From the NCBI GenBank assembly GCA_020740775.1, contig JAHEWK010000001.1:5704001-5768000 (forward strand): 64,000 nt of DNA, read 5' to 3'. The notes below the pieces were generated by a model, which did not search any database, was not told the origin of the DNA, and saw only the letters and a list, made by a program, of their open reading frames with translations. This DNA is from Ilyonectria destructans (lineage: Eukaryota > Ascomycota > Sordariomycetes > Hypocreales > Nectriaceae). Below are positions 21,930-34,343 of the stretch, one piece after another (position 1 is the first letter of the stretch; each line of letters starts with the position of its first letter). Made by a program: the position numbers and the translations under genes.

Positions 21930-23115
21930 TCACTCGCCGCCGACGAAGCCCAGCCCGACGCCTGAGCATAGGGCTGCAAACGCCCAGACGCCCGCGTACG
22001 CAGCGGCACCCAGTGGCTCGACACCGTACACCGTCTTGGAGCTGGCGAGGTACGTGTTGACGGCGGACACGAGCACGGCCACCGCCGTGCGCCGAATGAC
22101 CACCTTGGTCTTGGCCGTATAGCCCCAAGCGTTCCACCAGACCGTCTCCCCAAGCGACGCCTCGACGGGATCAAATGCAGCGACTTTGTCGTCCTCCTTG
22201 ACGTGGCCGGTCGTCGCGAACGGCCCAAAGATGAAGGTGCTGGCCGCGACGCCGAAGACTGCCGTCACGGGTAGGATGGAGGTGTAAGAGGCGGCGTACG
22301 CAGGCTCGATGGTGGGCAGGTTGGCGAAGTAGACGACGAGGACGCGGGGCAGGATGAAGTGCATCGATAGGACCAGGACGACCGAGTAGATTCCAGTCGA
22401 TAGCGCCGCTGTGTACAGCTGAAGCGCCACGTCGAGGAGCTCGCGGTTGGGGAGCTTAGCCGCGGCTGAGGGTGTATGCACGGCGGAGAGCGGGCGGAGC
22501 AGGTAGAAGGGTGCGGCGACCGAGGCCATGTCAATGAGTAGAGCATAGAGCGCCGTCGACGGGCTGAGGTTGTAAAAGGTCGAGAGGAGGTAAAACTGGT
22601 CGAGGAGTTAGAATGTGCGCGCCTCCCGTGCTTCTCATCCCACGAAGCAGACGTGGAGGAGGGGTAAACTGACGTGAGGACCATGCGACAGCAGATCCAA
22701 CATGGCAATATCCAAGCTATCCAGCTTGCCAAACCATCCCAACGCCAACTGGATTCTGTTGGACAGCGAAGAATCACACTCGTCAGCTCATCATTCCTTA
22801 TCTATTGGGATATCGTCGCGCATCCGCTCCAAGGACTTACCCTCGCCACCCCGCCAACAAGCCCACCTCCTCCCACGTCTCCTGGCTGCGACTGACGGCA
22901 GCGAGCTCACCCTTAGTCACCTCGCCAAGCAGGCTGTACCCTAGACTCGCCATGGAGAAGCTGAGGACGGCCACCAGCGGGAACTGCACCGCGACGGGCA
23001 GCGCAGAGCTGCGAGTGGGGAGCGGCACCGACGGCGACGACTCCGCCGAAGATGGGGCCGGCGCCTCGTCTCCGGCGTCGGCCGGGTTCGCGGGAAGTCG
23101 TCGCTGGGTCGACAT
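21930..23115 (-). CDS. Multi-pass membrane protein of unknown function
   Basis: Three exons (22841..23115, 22674..22755, 21930..22595) join in frame across introns of 85 and 78 nt. The 340-aa product starts with a polar Ser/Pro/Ala-rich head (1-45). Hydrophobic segments then occur at about 46-65 ('FPLVAVLSFSMASLGYSLLG'), 140-160, 180-205, 225-250, 280-300 and 315-338. Polar loops include 'ATTGHVKEDDKVAAFDPVEA' and 'WWNAWGYTAKTKVVIRR'. There is no cleavable signal peptide or catalytic motif that I recognise. It has the look of a conserved fungal membrane protein. The splice model is supported because both junctions restore one continuous hydrophobic pattern. Confidence 0.7.
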
Positions 23116-24231
23116 GTTGGACAGATTATAAGCTCTTGGCGGTGCAGTGCAGTGCAGTGAAGCAGCCTGGGTTCGCTCGTCAGCGCCGATGGGGGAGGTT
23201 GGCAAAAAGAGGGACAGATGTGTTTTCCGAATCAGCAAACACGCAACAGTTGAAAGTGTTGGTTTGCGACGGAAGCACAACGCGATGAGGTAATGCCGCT
23301 GTGGTTTAGGCGCATCTGGCGGGACGGCGGCTTCAGTGGGGAAAATAGTGACGTCGGGGTCGCTAGGGAAACACTCCGCACCCATAATCAGCGACTTGCA
23401 GCCCAGTAACTTACAGCGCTCTTCGCCAGTGTCCATAATACGATCTTCCCCCTCACCGAAAGTGCTCCATCCTTGCGGCCCACTCTACTCTGCTCGACCA
23501 GGCTAGCTTCCAGAGTCCCTCCCAGAATCGAAATTTTTGCTTTTCTCTTTTCTTCCCATTCCGCCCAGGTTTCAAGAAGAGAATTTCATCCCCAAAGAGA
23601 GCGACAGTCTCGTCCAGTTCACTTCGTCCTTCTCCTCTTCATCCCTCTCTGATCCTTGAGTCAATGCCTCATCTCATCCCTTCGCTTGGTGTGACCTCGT
23701 CCTTGTGGTGTGACAGGATGGCCTCTTTCTGATTCTTCGCCATCGGCCTCCAGACTCCAATCAACGGCTGCCATGAGCTCGTCATTTACCCTTCTCACTT
23801 GTGTTTTCCTTCACGCTTGATCGCCATCCTCTCCTCGTCCGTATTCTGCATTCACGGGATCTCGTGCTTCACGTCAGAATCATGTTCGTTCATCATAATT
23901 TCCTTGCCATTTGGTAGGTAGGTATTTATTCGGGCGTCCGCTCGACGCCTCTCCGGATCTTCACTTTAACCTCGTGGCGATGCAATCTCGTCTATGACGT
24001 CAAACCCCAAGATGGGCGACGCAGACGGGCCCTCCACTCTTCGGTGCTGAAGATCGGCGGCGGAGCTGAACCACCTCATACAGTCACGGTATATCGTGAT
24101 ACAAAAGAGACAACGCGCCTGTCCTTCGACGTCATCCAATAAAATCCAACTCCAGAGCCAACTTGCCCGACCCAAGAGATACTCCGTCCCAATCGTTATA
24201 TAAACCCGGTATTGATGGTGCTGTCAACCAA
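23116..24231. other. Intergenic region
   Basis: This holds the promoter of the membrane-protein gene at the left and the 3' flank of the C2H2 gene at the right. From 23440 to 23900 the plus strand is pyrimidine-rich. No gene was recognised. Confidence 0.5.
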
Positions 24232-25845
24232 TTATTCCTCCATGCGTCCGAAAACTCCGTCGTCCTCTTCTTCGCTGCGGCCACGAGAACGCATGTCAAA
24301 ATCATCGTCGTCCATCACAGACTCGCCGCTCTCTTCCATTCTGACGTCCTCGCTGGGTCGTCGCATCTCCCCGCGCGTAAAGCTCTCAGGCTGTCGGCTC
24401 GGGTAGCTGTTGATGAAACCAGCCGCAGACAATGGAGTGGCTTGGTCAAGGTACTGCGCGGGCAGTGGCGGAACGGGGGGTGCATCGGATGGGAGTGTCA
24501 CAGTCCGAGAACCATTGTTGCTACCAAAGCTGCAGCTGAGCAGCTCAACCGCCGCAGCCAGGTCTCTGTCGTCCTGGCCAGTCGCGTTGCGTCCAGAGGA
24601 CGTTGGTCGAAGGTCATTGCTGGGCTGACGGAAGTGTCCGAAGCCCGAGCCGTGCGGGGCACTACCAGTGCCAAATGAGCCGGCGGATGGAGCAGACTGG
24701 TAGCTCCGGGAGAAGCCACCGCTGCTGAACCGCTTGTTCCGGTACGAAGTGCCATTGACGTTGAGTCCTTCCCCGGCCGGAGGTGGGGTCGTGTCTGCCG
24801 AGCTCTGGCGTTCGGCAGGGTCCGAGTATCCCGACGCCGCCGGCGACGAGGATTCGCCTTCGCTAGGGAAGTCTTTGGCGGAGTCGGGAGGAGTCGTCGA
24901 CTCGGCAATCCCGTTCATGGCAACCAAAACGGATGCGGCCTCCAGCAACTGCACTTGTTGGTGCTTGGAGATGAGCAGCTTCGAGGTGAAGGACCATTCG
25001 GGAGTGTGCTCCCACCTAACCAGCAAGTCAACAAATATAGTTCATACACGCGCGCGCTCTCAACGTCGAACGTCGAGGCCACCGGGCTACATCTTCATCG
25101 GACGAGGATAGTGGGGTTGGGCACGACAAAGGGGAGGGGTACGAACAGATGCTTGGTCAAACAGCTGCTATGCTTGTAGCCCTTGCCACACTTATCGCAG
25201 CGAACCTCCACTCTGTTGCTCTTCTTGCCATCCTTGGAAAGGGGCTGGCCGTCGCTGGCACGTCTTGTGCGAGCCTTCTGGAACTTGGTGGTTCCCTCGT
25301 CGGCCGAGACGTCGTTCGGATCGTCATCGATGGCACTCCCGTTGAGTCCTCGCTTCACATCGACAATCGACTTGTGGGACGGTAGGCTCGCTGGCGGAGA
25401 GGGGAGGCTGCCCACGATGGCAGCCCGGGCAGCGGCGCTCTTGGACATTCGGCGGCCGTGAGCAATGGGCATGGCAGCAGACCGTTCACCCTCTCGGATG
25501 GCAGCGGCCAGGGCTGCCACGTTGGACCCCGGGTTGGTGACGGACTTGCGGCGAGTCACTCGGTGGTTGGCATTGAGGGCACCTGTGAGGAGGGAGTGGG
25601 AGCTGGCTCGAGCGTGGGGTTGACGGCCGGTCAGGCCCGACGAGGCACTCGACATCGGGGAACGGTGTTGCGTCAATGGCCTCGAGGACTGCTGCATTTC
25701 CTGAAAAGGAGAAGGGGTATCAGCACATCTGGGCCTTTCGTGGGTGGTAGCAAGCTGGCATGGCACGGCATCAAGTCAAGGCAGGGCAGGACCAGGTGAC
25801 TCGGGTCGATCCCCGAGGGCGGCAGCGTACTTTGGATGAGGCCAT
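24232..25845 (-). CDS. C2H2 zinc-finger transcription factor
   Basis: Three exons (25831..25845, 25147..25700, 24232..25015) joined across introns of 130 and 131 nt give a 450-aa protein starting MASSK. The first intron is inferred from a GTACGC donor and a TTTTCAG acceptor; the true start could differ. A Ser/Arg-rich N-terminal half with basic clusters leads to one clear C2H2 finger, C-x2-C-x12-H-x3-H, within 'CDKCGKGYKHSSCLTKHLWE'. It is directly followed by 'WSFTSKLLISKHQQVQLLEA', a conserved-looking helix. The second intron splits the finger between its two histidines. The C-terminal half is low-complexity and ends in an acidic stretch with 'DDDDFDM', a plausible activation domain. A single-finger regulator of a fungal family that I cannot name; its targets are unknown. 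Confidence 0.75.
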
Positions 25846-28329
25846 TGCCGGCAACTTGGAATACGCTCGGGATTCGACACGACGGGAGTCGGTCGACCGC
25901 AGGCTAGACGTGGAGATTGGTGCTGTAGCTTGCTCTTTGCCGGTAGTTTGTGGGCGGATGGTGCTGGACGAATGTGTAGAAAGTGGTGAGAGGCAAGGTC
26001 TCACGAGAAGTGTAGCAGAGCGGACGAGAAATAATATTTTGGGAGGAGCACTTGAGCCAGGGCGTGTGTGTGTGGCAGTGCGGGGGCGAATGTAGCAGTT
26101 CCGTGTCGAGAGTATCCTGTCTATGTGAATTGACGCCTGTGCGATTATCGGGACTTGGGGAGGAATGACTGTGCGGGCTGTACCGTATCTCGGCTGGCTC
26201 GTTCGCTATGGCCATGGAAATCGAACCAGCGAGGGGACTTGAGGGAGCCAAGGCCCTGGGCCGGTTCCAACGCCTTCCACCAGGCGCTATCCTATGGTGC
26301 TGTGCTCGGGGGTGTGTCCTTGGGGGGCGGCCATTCGATAGCGGCAGGTGGGGAGGGTGACTATGGGTTATTGGTCCGCTGACCCCCGTCGATCATCAGA
26401 ACGATTGAGGTGCAGCAGGAGAGGAGGAGGGATAGCGTAGGGCAGGGGGGGTTCAGCAGAGAGCAGAGAGTGGCGTATGAAGGAGGGGCGTGTGTCTGGT
26501 GTCTCGCTGGGGACCGGGGATGGCGATTGCTGGAGGAGGCCAGATGGAGAGTCGCAGTGGGCTGTCGAATGGGGCTTAGCGATGGCTCTCCTCTGGCTGA
26601 TGAAGGGCCACGTCCACACCACTGCGGACAAAGCAGCAGGCAAGGGACGGGCACTGTATCAAGGTACTCCGCCAGGTACTCCTCACTGTTGGTCCCGTAC
26701 CGCACCCTGAAGCCCTGCTTGTTTCCCGTTTCCCACCTCCCTCCAATGCTCCGTGCCGCTTGCTTAGCCTGGGCCCCTCGCACAGTATGCAGCTGCTCTC
26801 CTCCTCCTCAATCGTGCTCCGCGTCCGGTACAGGCAGGCCGGCAGGTACTGTAGGCGTGCGGAGGCGGAGGAAGGGTCAAGTCATGAAGGAGGGATTGAG
26901 GAGCCCAGAAAAGTCACACCCGTACGCGTAGACATAAGAGTGAAGGTTGACAGGTCTGAGTCGTCTGTGGTGCCCTTTCGGCAGGACAGTCGTTCGTTGT
27001 CTGTTGACAATTGCAGCTGGAAGTTTGCCATTCCTTCATTCTGGGCTGATTCGTCACCCGACTCTGGCAGGACCTCATTCTCTGGTCGTATGCCTTTGCT
27101 TCTGCCTCCGTTCCGAGACTGGTCCCGTGGCCAGACTACCACAAGACCCGGGCACCGCGCGGGGGGCGAGAGGGCCCATCGAGATGGAGCTTGACCCCGG
27201 GTCTGCCGAAGTTGTGCCTGTTCCATTCAGTCTTTCACCTCTCACACTGGGCGGAGGGGCTGCATTGACACACGATGCTGGAGCGGGCGGAGGGGGGTGT
27301 TCCCCGATGAAACCCAGAGCGGGCAATAAATAGAAAGGGGCCCAGTCACAGCCGACGAAACAACAGAGGGCGTTTCCAGTGCGAGGGCTCGGACAACAAA
27401 GGCTGGCGGCTCTCGTGTCAGTGAACAACGGAATCATTTGTGGGCTCCACGCTGGCACGAACGAGCATCGAGACCGTCTTGCATCTGGCCGTCATTCTTG
27501 ACTCTGGAGTTCGGGTGAGGAGGAGTGCCCTGCTGCTGGTTGTATCTCCTTGCTTGCATTCGGTTAACACACTGTTCCCTAGCCGGGGGTGGGCGCGTGT
27601 CGCAGCCGTCCTGTGACCAGAATCACAATCCTAGACACACTCGCTCTGTTCGCCGCGTCTCTCATCCGTACTGGACTGTCGGTCCGTACTGTAGATTACA
27701 GCTGTTACTTCACGGTGAGGTGCAGTGGATTCGTACTAGCATCCCGCCCGTGACCCCCATGAAAGCTCCGCTTCGTTTGGGGTGGCTCGGTCAGCGTAGG
27801 TCTGGTATAAGCCCACAAGCCCTTGCGGTTGACTGTGCGCAGCCAGCTCTCATGAAGCAGGCAACTGCTTTTGCCTAAGATAGGCTGAAGCGAGCGAGGA
27901 TCCGCAGTCAGTAGCATTATCCAAAGCAGGCAAGTCTGAATTGTTGGCGAGACCGAAAGGAGCTCTCGCCCGAGTCGCGAGGCTCGATGGAGCTTGAACG
28001 TTGCATGTTTGAGGCGGAGTTGAGTGTCGAGGAAAGTGAGCGCCCGGAATTGGGGAGCGATAGCGAAGTGAACCAGGGTTATGGGGGTGGATGATTCATC
28101 ATGCGCTGGATTAAACCGATATTCTGTGTGCCTGGAGAGACATCGCAACCCGAGAACCGAGAAAATGGTCAATTTGTGAAGCAAGGGAGCACACACTTCT
28201 GCGGGCGGAATCAACAGACATGTGGTTTTGGCGCAGGTACGGTGCCAACCGTCTGCCGTCAGCCGTCAGCCGTCAGCCTCTCTCATCAACAGTCAGCAGC
28301 TGGCCACTGTGCAGTGGAATGTATAAAAT
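25846..28329. other. Gene-poor region upstream of the C2H2 gene
   Basis: About 2.5 kb. The first few hundred bases are the promoter and leader of the C2H2 gene. Beyond that, overlapping GC-rich open frames occur on both strands without recognisable domains or convincing amino-acid composition. No gene is claimed. Confidence 0.45.
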
Positions 28330-28565
28330 TTTGATCCAAAACAATGTATCGAGTTATGCACCGCTAATCTACATTAAAAGATACTGCATTGCCAGCTTGA
28401 GGGCTAGGATTCGGGTTAGGATAAATATCTTTAGCTTATAATCTGAAAATAATAAAAGGAATTTATTATATATAATAAGCTGAATACATATTGTATAATC
28501 TTTTTGGATTAAATATAGGTATTGTTACAATTTTATTCTGCTATTTAAATAGAATATGAGGTAAC
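28330..28565. repeat. AT-rich island, possible remnant of a mutated repeat
   Basis: A sharp switch to AT-rich sequence within otherwise GC-rich surroundings. It holds many TpA steps and a perfect 16-bp palindrome TTATTATATATAATAA at 28463..28478, flanked by AGCTTAT and ATAAGCT. In Pezizomycotina such islands commonly derive from transposons altered by repeat-induced point mutation. No transposase or terminal repeats remain, so this is inference. Confidence 0.5.
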
Positions 28566-31500
28566 GCAGCGAGCCGATGCAGTACATTATTTGGATCAGG
28601 ACTTTATGCACTCACTATATCTGATGCCCGCCCCCGCCTGAAGGCCCCTGGAGCAATGCCCATGTGCTCAGTTGGCCGCATCTAGTAGGTGTTCGTGCTC
28701 GCTCGCTGGCCCTGCCCTACCAATTAACCCTGCCCTGCCAAGCCTTGCAAACTGCCCAACGCCCTGATCTGATCTGATCGGGTCGTCCCTCTTCACAGCC
28801 GTCGGGGCAGCTAATTGCCCTTTCTGGCCCTCGCCCGACGATTTTGTTGGGGCTTGATTGTCTGATAGAGTCGGCCCTCGCCTGATGAAATCCGAAGGAA
28901 CGGGCAGAAATTCCCGATGGCTGTGTCGTGCAGCGCTGAACCGGGCCACGGCTGATGGCGGCAGACGCCACATGAGCTTCAGCGAGGCTTCCAGGCTTCC
29001 TGGCGGCGCAGGCCGGCACGGAGAATCCAGATATCCGTCTTCCTGAATCGTACATAATTTGTGCCATTTGCATGTAACCTAGGAAGCAGAATAAAAGACT
29101 GGTTTGTTTTCATGTTGCTGAGCTCGCTGTGTTACCTTGCCCCTCCATGCCGGCATACCAGGGCCCACGTTCTCGTTTTGCCAGCCGTCGTGCATGTTGC
29201 CATTATGTTTCCATGGCGTGCTGGCTGGCTCCCTAGCGGCCACGGGTCCCGTCCCCAGCCCATTCCAGGTTTCCTCTTCCACTTTGTCTCTGGGCGTCTG
29301 GGCGTGCTGGTAGTAAATTCGGCCCCAAAAAGGAAGCATCCCAATGGGCTTAGTTGCATGCCCCGCCCTGGATGCCCTGGGGGGTTGCGCCCACGGCGAG
29401 GGGTTGTCCCACGTCCATCCGCCCAGTGCGGCAAAGCGACGAGACGACGGTCGCCAGCGATTCACACAGGTGCGTTCCGCAAGGTGAGTCGTCAGCTGGG
29501 GCGTGCCACCGCTGCCACCTTGGCTGGAGTCTCGACGACAAATTTAGCTGCCACCGCAATTTTAACCTTGGAGCACGCCTGAACCGCCAGGCGCCTGGAC
29601 ATTATCAGGGGGGTAAGCCTTACAAAGGGGCAAAGCAAGACGCGACCAGCAAGGGGAAACAGGTGCTCACTAGTAATTATCCGTCATCAAGAGAAGAGAG
29701 CGTGCTCACCAATGATCCAATGCGGCTCGGATCAAGCGCTCAATGCTCACTCGCATCCACTACCCTTAATTACTCTGTAGCCTGGGTCCAATATCAGTAA
29801 GGCAATATCGCACTGTGCCCCTCTTCTCGCGCTTCTCACGTAAGGCGGGCGAATAATCATGGATGGGTGGATGGAAGGATGCTGGCTGTTGGTGGCTGTT
29901 GGTGCCCTACCGCCGGCTTGACTGGCGCTGGCACCGCAATTGCGAGATATACAAGCGCTCGCCTGAAGGCACGGCAGTTCTCCAACAAACAGCACTTCGT
30001 TGAGGTATCGTGAGAGGTCTTTTATGCGGCTGGCACTAGGCAGAGATACCCAGATAGTCCGATGCACACAACACACACCAAGCCCAAAAGGCGGGCATCC
30101 ATGCCGCGCTGGGCAATAGCTCATCACTGGTTTGGGCACCTGATCTACCGTTGGGGTGTGCCTGAACATGGTCACCTGGATGTGTCAAGATTCGATTATT
30201 GCAAGTAGCGAGTCGGTCGGTACGTACTCTGTATATCTTGGGTTCCCTCAAAGGGAGGTTAGTGCATGAGGGGAAAGCGCAACGGAAAGATGGTTAGCCA
30301 TTCCGAAATGGCCTTCCCAATGTAGCGCACTCCATCACTCTTCCTAGGAAAGGGAAGGTGTCCAACGAGGAAACTACAGACAATGGACTTGCAATGAGTC
30401 CCTTCCCAAGGCACAGGGCTCCCTCTAGATTTCCCCCTCCTGTCAATTAATTAAATCGACGATCACTTTCGGCACGAACCGCACCAAACAGGGAGGCTGA
30501 ATTAAAGCCTCGGGATGTCCAGCATTCGTTCCTGACTATCTGCCTTGGTGGACTTCCTCGTTCAGATAACGACTCGGCGATCTGCTCGCCAGAACCACAA
30601 TTAACAGCACAGCTCCCTTGGCCAGATCCTAGTAACCGGGACAAAACAACCAATGGCACCATGCCCGTCGGTGACTCTTCTGCAGACCATATTCGAGCAG
30701 CAGGGACACCGGGATCAAAGGATTCAACCGAATCTTGATGGATCGGAAAGAATCTCCCTGGTCAGATAATATCGTCATCACTCGTATTACAAAAATAAAA
30801 AAAATCAGGCCCAGGGACAACATCGACGACGTCATTGACTTCATAGCCCTAGCCCACCCTGTGTGACCACACAATGTTGCCCGCCTTTTTCTCTTATTTA
30901 CCTCGTTTGATCAATCACTGACTTAGACCGGACCCCGTCTGGGGCAGCATCGGCAGAAATAGCATCGAAGTCCGGCCTGTTGGTCCGGGTTGTAAGATTG
31001 CCGCCAGAGGCCAATCAGCGTGAGATCTCAACTCTCCACACTCTCGCAATCATGATAGTCAATGAGGAGCCATGAGCTGGACGCACAGCTGCCGTCTCAG
31101 GTTACCGAAGAGTGGTCGTCGAACATGCAACAGCTGAACTGCCGATGGCGACCCCGAGACGTGCTTGGCTCAGCTTTTCTCTCTGTACCTCTCTTCTGCA
31201 CCCCTCGATTTCTCGCATCCAGTACGCATGCAGTGTCTCGCGGATGGCGATCCGGGGTGCGCCTCCTCCCCGCCAAAGGACACATTGAATAGCCCGAGGC
31301 CAGTGGCCCACCCGGGCGCTCCCTGTTCGAGTTTGGCTCGCAGCTGGACGACATTGTCGGCTGAATGACAGTTGGGGCCGAGTGGATATGGTGGCTGGGT
31401 TTATCAGAAGCATGGAGCCTGTCACACGCCTCTGGACGGGGCGTGAAAGCCCTCTTCAAAGGGCTTCACGCCGCAGGACCCATCATGGGGCACTCGTGGG

Positions 31501-31931
31501 ACTCGGGGAATAGTCTGGCGCGAGCCGGGTGACTCCGCTGTCATCATGATGAGCGAAGTCCGACAACGGCACAACTTTTTTGGTGGTTCCCAACTTTTTT
31601 TTTTGTTTGGTCCCCCCTCGACTGGCCTTCCCGATACGTCGTCGGCCCGTTGCCGTTGCAAGCCAAAGTCGGGGAGTCGGGGAAAGCTGATCTCTGTTGG
31701 TGGCAATTGCGAAGCCAATACTTCGTTCGGAGTGTCGGGCTTCCGGCAACGCTACCGCAAGCTGACCAGCTGGCTGTGGCCGAGGTTCGTGGACAAAGAC
31801 GCCGTATGCGCCAGCCAGCCGCATTCTGACGCCACCTCCCGCCTCTCCGCTTAGATCCATATCCCCATGTATGCGTTTCCTACATAGTATGTAGCGTGTT
31901 TCACTAGTCCCCACAATCCTGTAGATACGGG
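28566..31931. other. Gene-poor region
   Basis: About 3.4 kb without a recognisable gene. Composition returns to moderate GC. Open frames are short, overlap on both strands and show no domain signatures. I see nothing I can name. Confidence 0.45.
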
Positions 31932-32429
31932 ATGGATTCAAGGCCGACTATGTACGCCATCTCGGAGCCATCATCATTGTTACTCATCGTGACGACCGCA
32001 TTTGTCAATGCCCAGTGCGACGGGAATTCCAGGTGCCCAAGTAATACACTCTCCTTTCGAGAGAAGTTCCTCTGGTTGCGGTGGATATTGATAGCACCTC
32101 CGTGAAAGACTACGATGTAACAAGCAAAGCCATCCCATTAAGAGCAGTGAACCTTATCGTATGGCATGGCCAGCAGAGGATCGCATAGCCGGGCTTTGCC
32201 TCCTTCCATATCGTACAATCAAGTTCCGTCAAAGTACATCTCGTTGTCGTTCACCACTGGACGCCTGGTCGTGCCAGCTTCCAACCATCCGCGTATCATT
32301 GGCCAAAATGACAGGAGCAACGAAGACGACGGCTTCCAGAACTTGGCTTATTGTGCCACTGATGATATTTTCGTCAATGTGGGGCCTTCCGGGTTAACCT
32401 CTTTATCCACGGTATTCGCTGTGGAGTGA
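31932..32429 (+). pseudogene. Possible decayed gene for a small secreted protein
   Basis: An ATG at 31932 opens a frame whose first 30 residues look like a signal peptide: hydrophobic 'SSLLLLIVTTAFVNA' followed by a plausible cleavage site and cysteines. The frame closes soon after. A different frame then reads 'EVPLVAVDIDSTSVKDYDVT' and 'AIPLRAVNLIVWHGQQ' (about 32060-32180) to a TAG. The original frame resumes near 32187 with 'ISYNQVPSKYISLSFTTGRL' and runs to a stop at 32427..32429. Two compensating frame shifts, or one intron of about 138 nt (32041..32178) with a poor GAG acceptor, could explain this. I do not recognise a family, and no intact product is proposed. Confidence 0.35.
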
Positions 32430-34343
32430 AGAGGTACCATATTCCGTAACGAACACATGTCGATCAGCTACGTTCATCAAGGATATATCGGCCGTCCCAT
32501 TGTGCATCCCCGCAGCGGGGCAAGAAAGGCTGGACGGGTCCGATGTTCTCCAGGGAGCATTAATTCTCTCTCTCGTCAAGTTTAAAAAAAAGTCCTTGCC
32601 AGCGCCTGGAACCGTTTGCCCAGATATTGCCAAAGAGTATTGGTATTCGCACACATGCCTCGTTTATTTGCACCACAAGTGCATACCCATCCTAAAGGTG
32701 TAAGATAGCATTCTAGAACAAACACGTCTCCTACAACTCGAATTTATCCCAGGCATCCAGCCCTAACTCCACTTGTACGGGAAGAGAAGTAAAAGATCCT
32801 ACGGCTAATAGAGACAAGAGGATGGAGCATGTGGATTTTGAATCCGATATAGTGGGTGAGCTGGAAGTTAATTTAAAACGCTAAATCCTGGATTGATTCC
32901 TCCATGGTTCCAGACGCATTTATGCGAATGCTCGGATAGCGGGGTCCGGCGAACCGCCGCCACAAAGCCACAAACAGCGGGCGGAGGGGCGTGCTGCAGC
33001 AGTCCGGAGTACTCGGAGGTACCTTGATGCCTCGGCCTTGTTTCGAGAAGCAGACTGTGCCCGCTTCTCCCCTCCCCAACACACCAACCAACACGACACC
33101 CTCAGGCTGCAAGGTAAAAAGCAAGGCAAAAAGCAAGTTGAGCAAGTTCTGGTCAGGGCAATGCGGCCCAGGTGACGCGACGTCAAAGGCAAACTCGCTC
33201 GGTCTCGGTACCTGCGTCAGCACCAAACCCTCGCTCTGTCCACGTGGAATCATCCCATTGTTTCGTTGCAAGACTGGCCCTCTTATTTCATCGAGGTGGA
33301 TTACGCAATCACACGGATCAGCAGGCGATATCGAGACAGGCTCCCAGCGGCGTGGATTGAGCTGTCGACTCCCGAGATCAGCGACGCTTTCCGGCTTGGT
33401 GCGGGATGTACGATGCAGCATGTAACTTACTCCAGTTCTGTACCACTCCGTATGTAATGGAGGGGAGGGGACCCTGCCGCAGCAGCCAGCGGGGACCCGA
33501 ACGCCATTGTCAACCCTGGGGGCGGCTTATCAGGGCGAGGGGATCCCTGGAGTCTCGTCCCCGTATCTCGCTCATTGTGCGGCGTCAACACGGCGCCGGT
33601 AAACAACTAGAGTGTTGCGGATGACTCGTTATCGGGCGTTCGTCTTGGCCCGCTTGCCTGGATGCATGTCTTGAACATTGATAATGCCTGGAGTCCGCCA
33701 GCCACTCACTCGAAGGACCTGGACCCATCTGGTTTCCGCAGATCTGGGCCAAGGACGAAGGAAGCCATGGCGTTGCGTGGTTCACAGCTGGCTTTTCGTT
33801 TGCCCGCTTCTGGGCGTGCAGGTCATCGTGGATCACCTCATCAACTTTCGTCTCTCGACTCGTCCTCAGCCGGCCTCAGGCATCTTAATGCGGAGGTGTT
33901 CTGATTCCAAGCCCCCATACCAGCCACGAGCCAAGGGCCAAGCCGCCTTTCGCCTTTCGCCGGCCTGAACTTGCATTGGCGGGCCACGGGCTGCTTTGGG
34001 ACCCGTCGATCTACCCCAGAACCTTAAGGACTGGTGCGCGCGAGCGCCAAGGCCCATTCCCATGTCCAAATCCGTTGACACACAGAAAATGGATTCAAGA
34101 TAGCATCGCTGGAAACACCAGAATGCGGCCGTAGACCGGAGACAACCCCCCCACGCGTATCGGGTGGCGTCGAGGAGTGTCGAGCAGGTCTTTATTATGG
34201 CCCTGGCAGTCCCCGAGCGCAGATCATGACGTCCCGCGAACCTTTTCTGCTCATAAAAGAATCAAAGTGCTGCCAGAGACCCGTTCGTCCCCAACTCCTA
34301 CAGCGATTTTGCCAGGCCCAGCAAGCCAAAAACCGTCGCGAAA
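32430..34343. other. Intergenic region upstream of the Par32-like gene
   Basis: About 1.9 kb with no recognisable gene. It contains an AGGTACCT palindrome at 33017..33024. The last few hundred bases are the promoter of the following gene. Confidence 0.45.

Noticed and set aside
28400..28430. Telomere-like GGGTTAGG
   Set aside because: A single imperfect unit inside the AT island, with no tandem TTAGGG array.
33865..34081. Two GCCAAG hexamers close together (about 33950)
   Set aside because: Isolated pair, no nearby tandem array, and not near a gene start with a known PacC link; close to background frequency.
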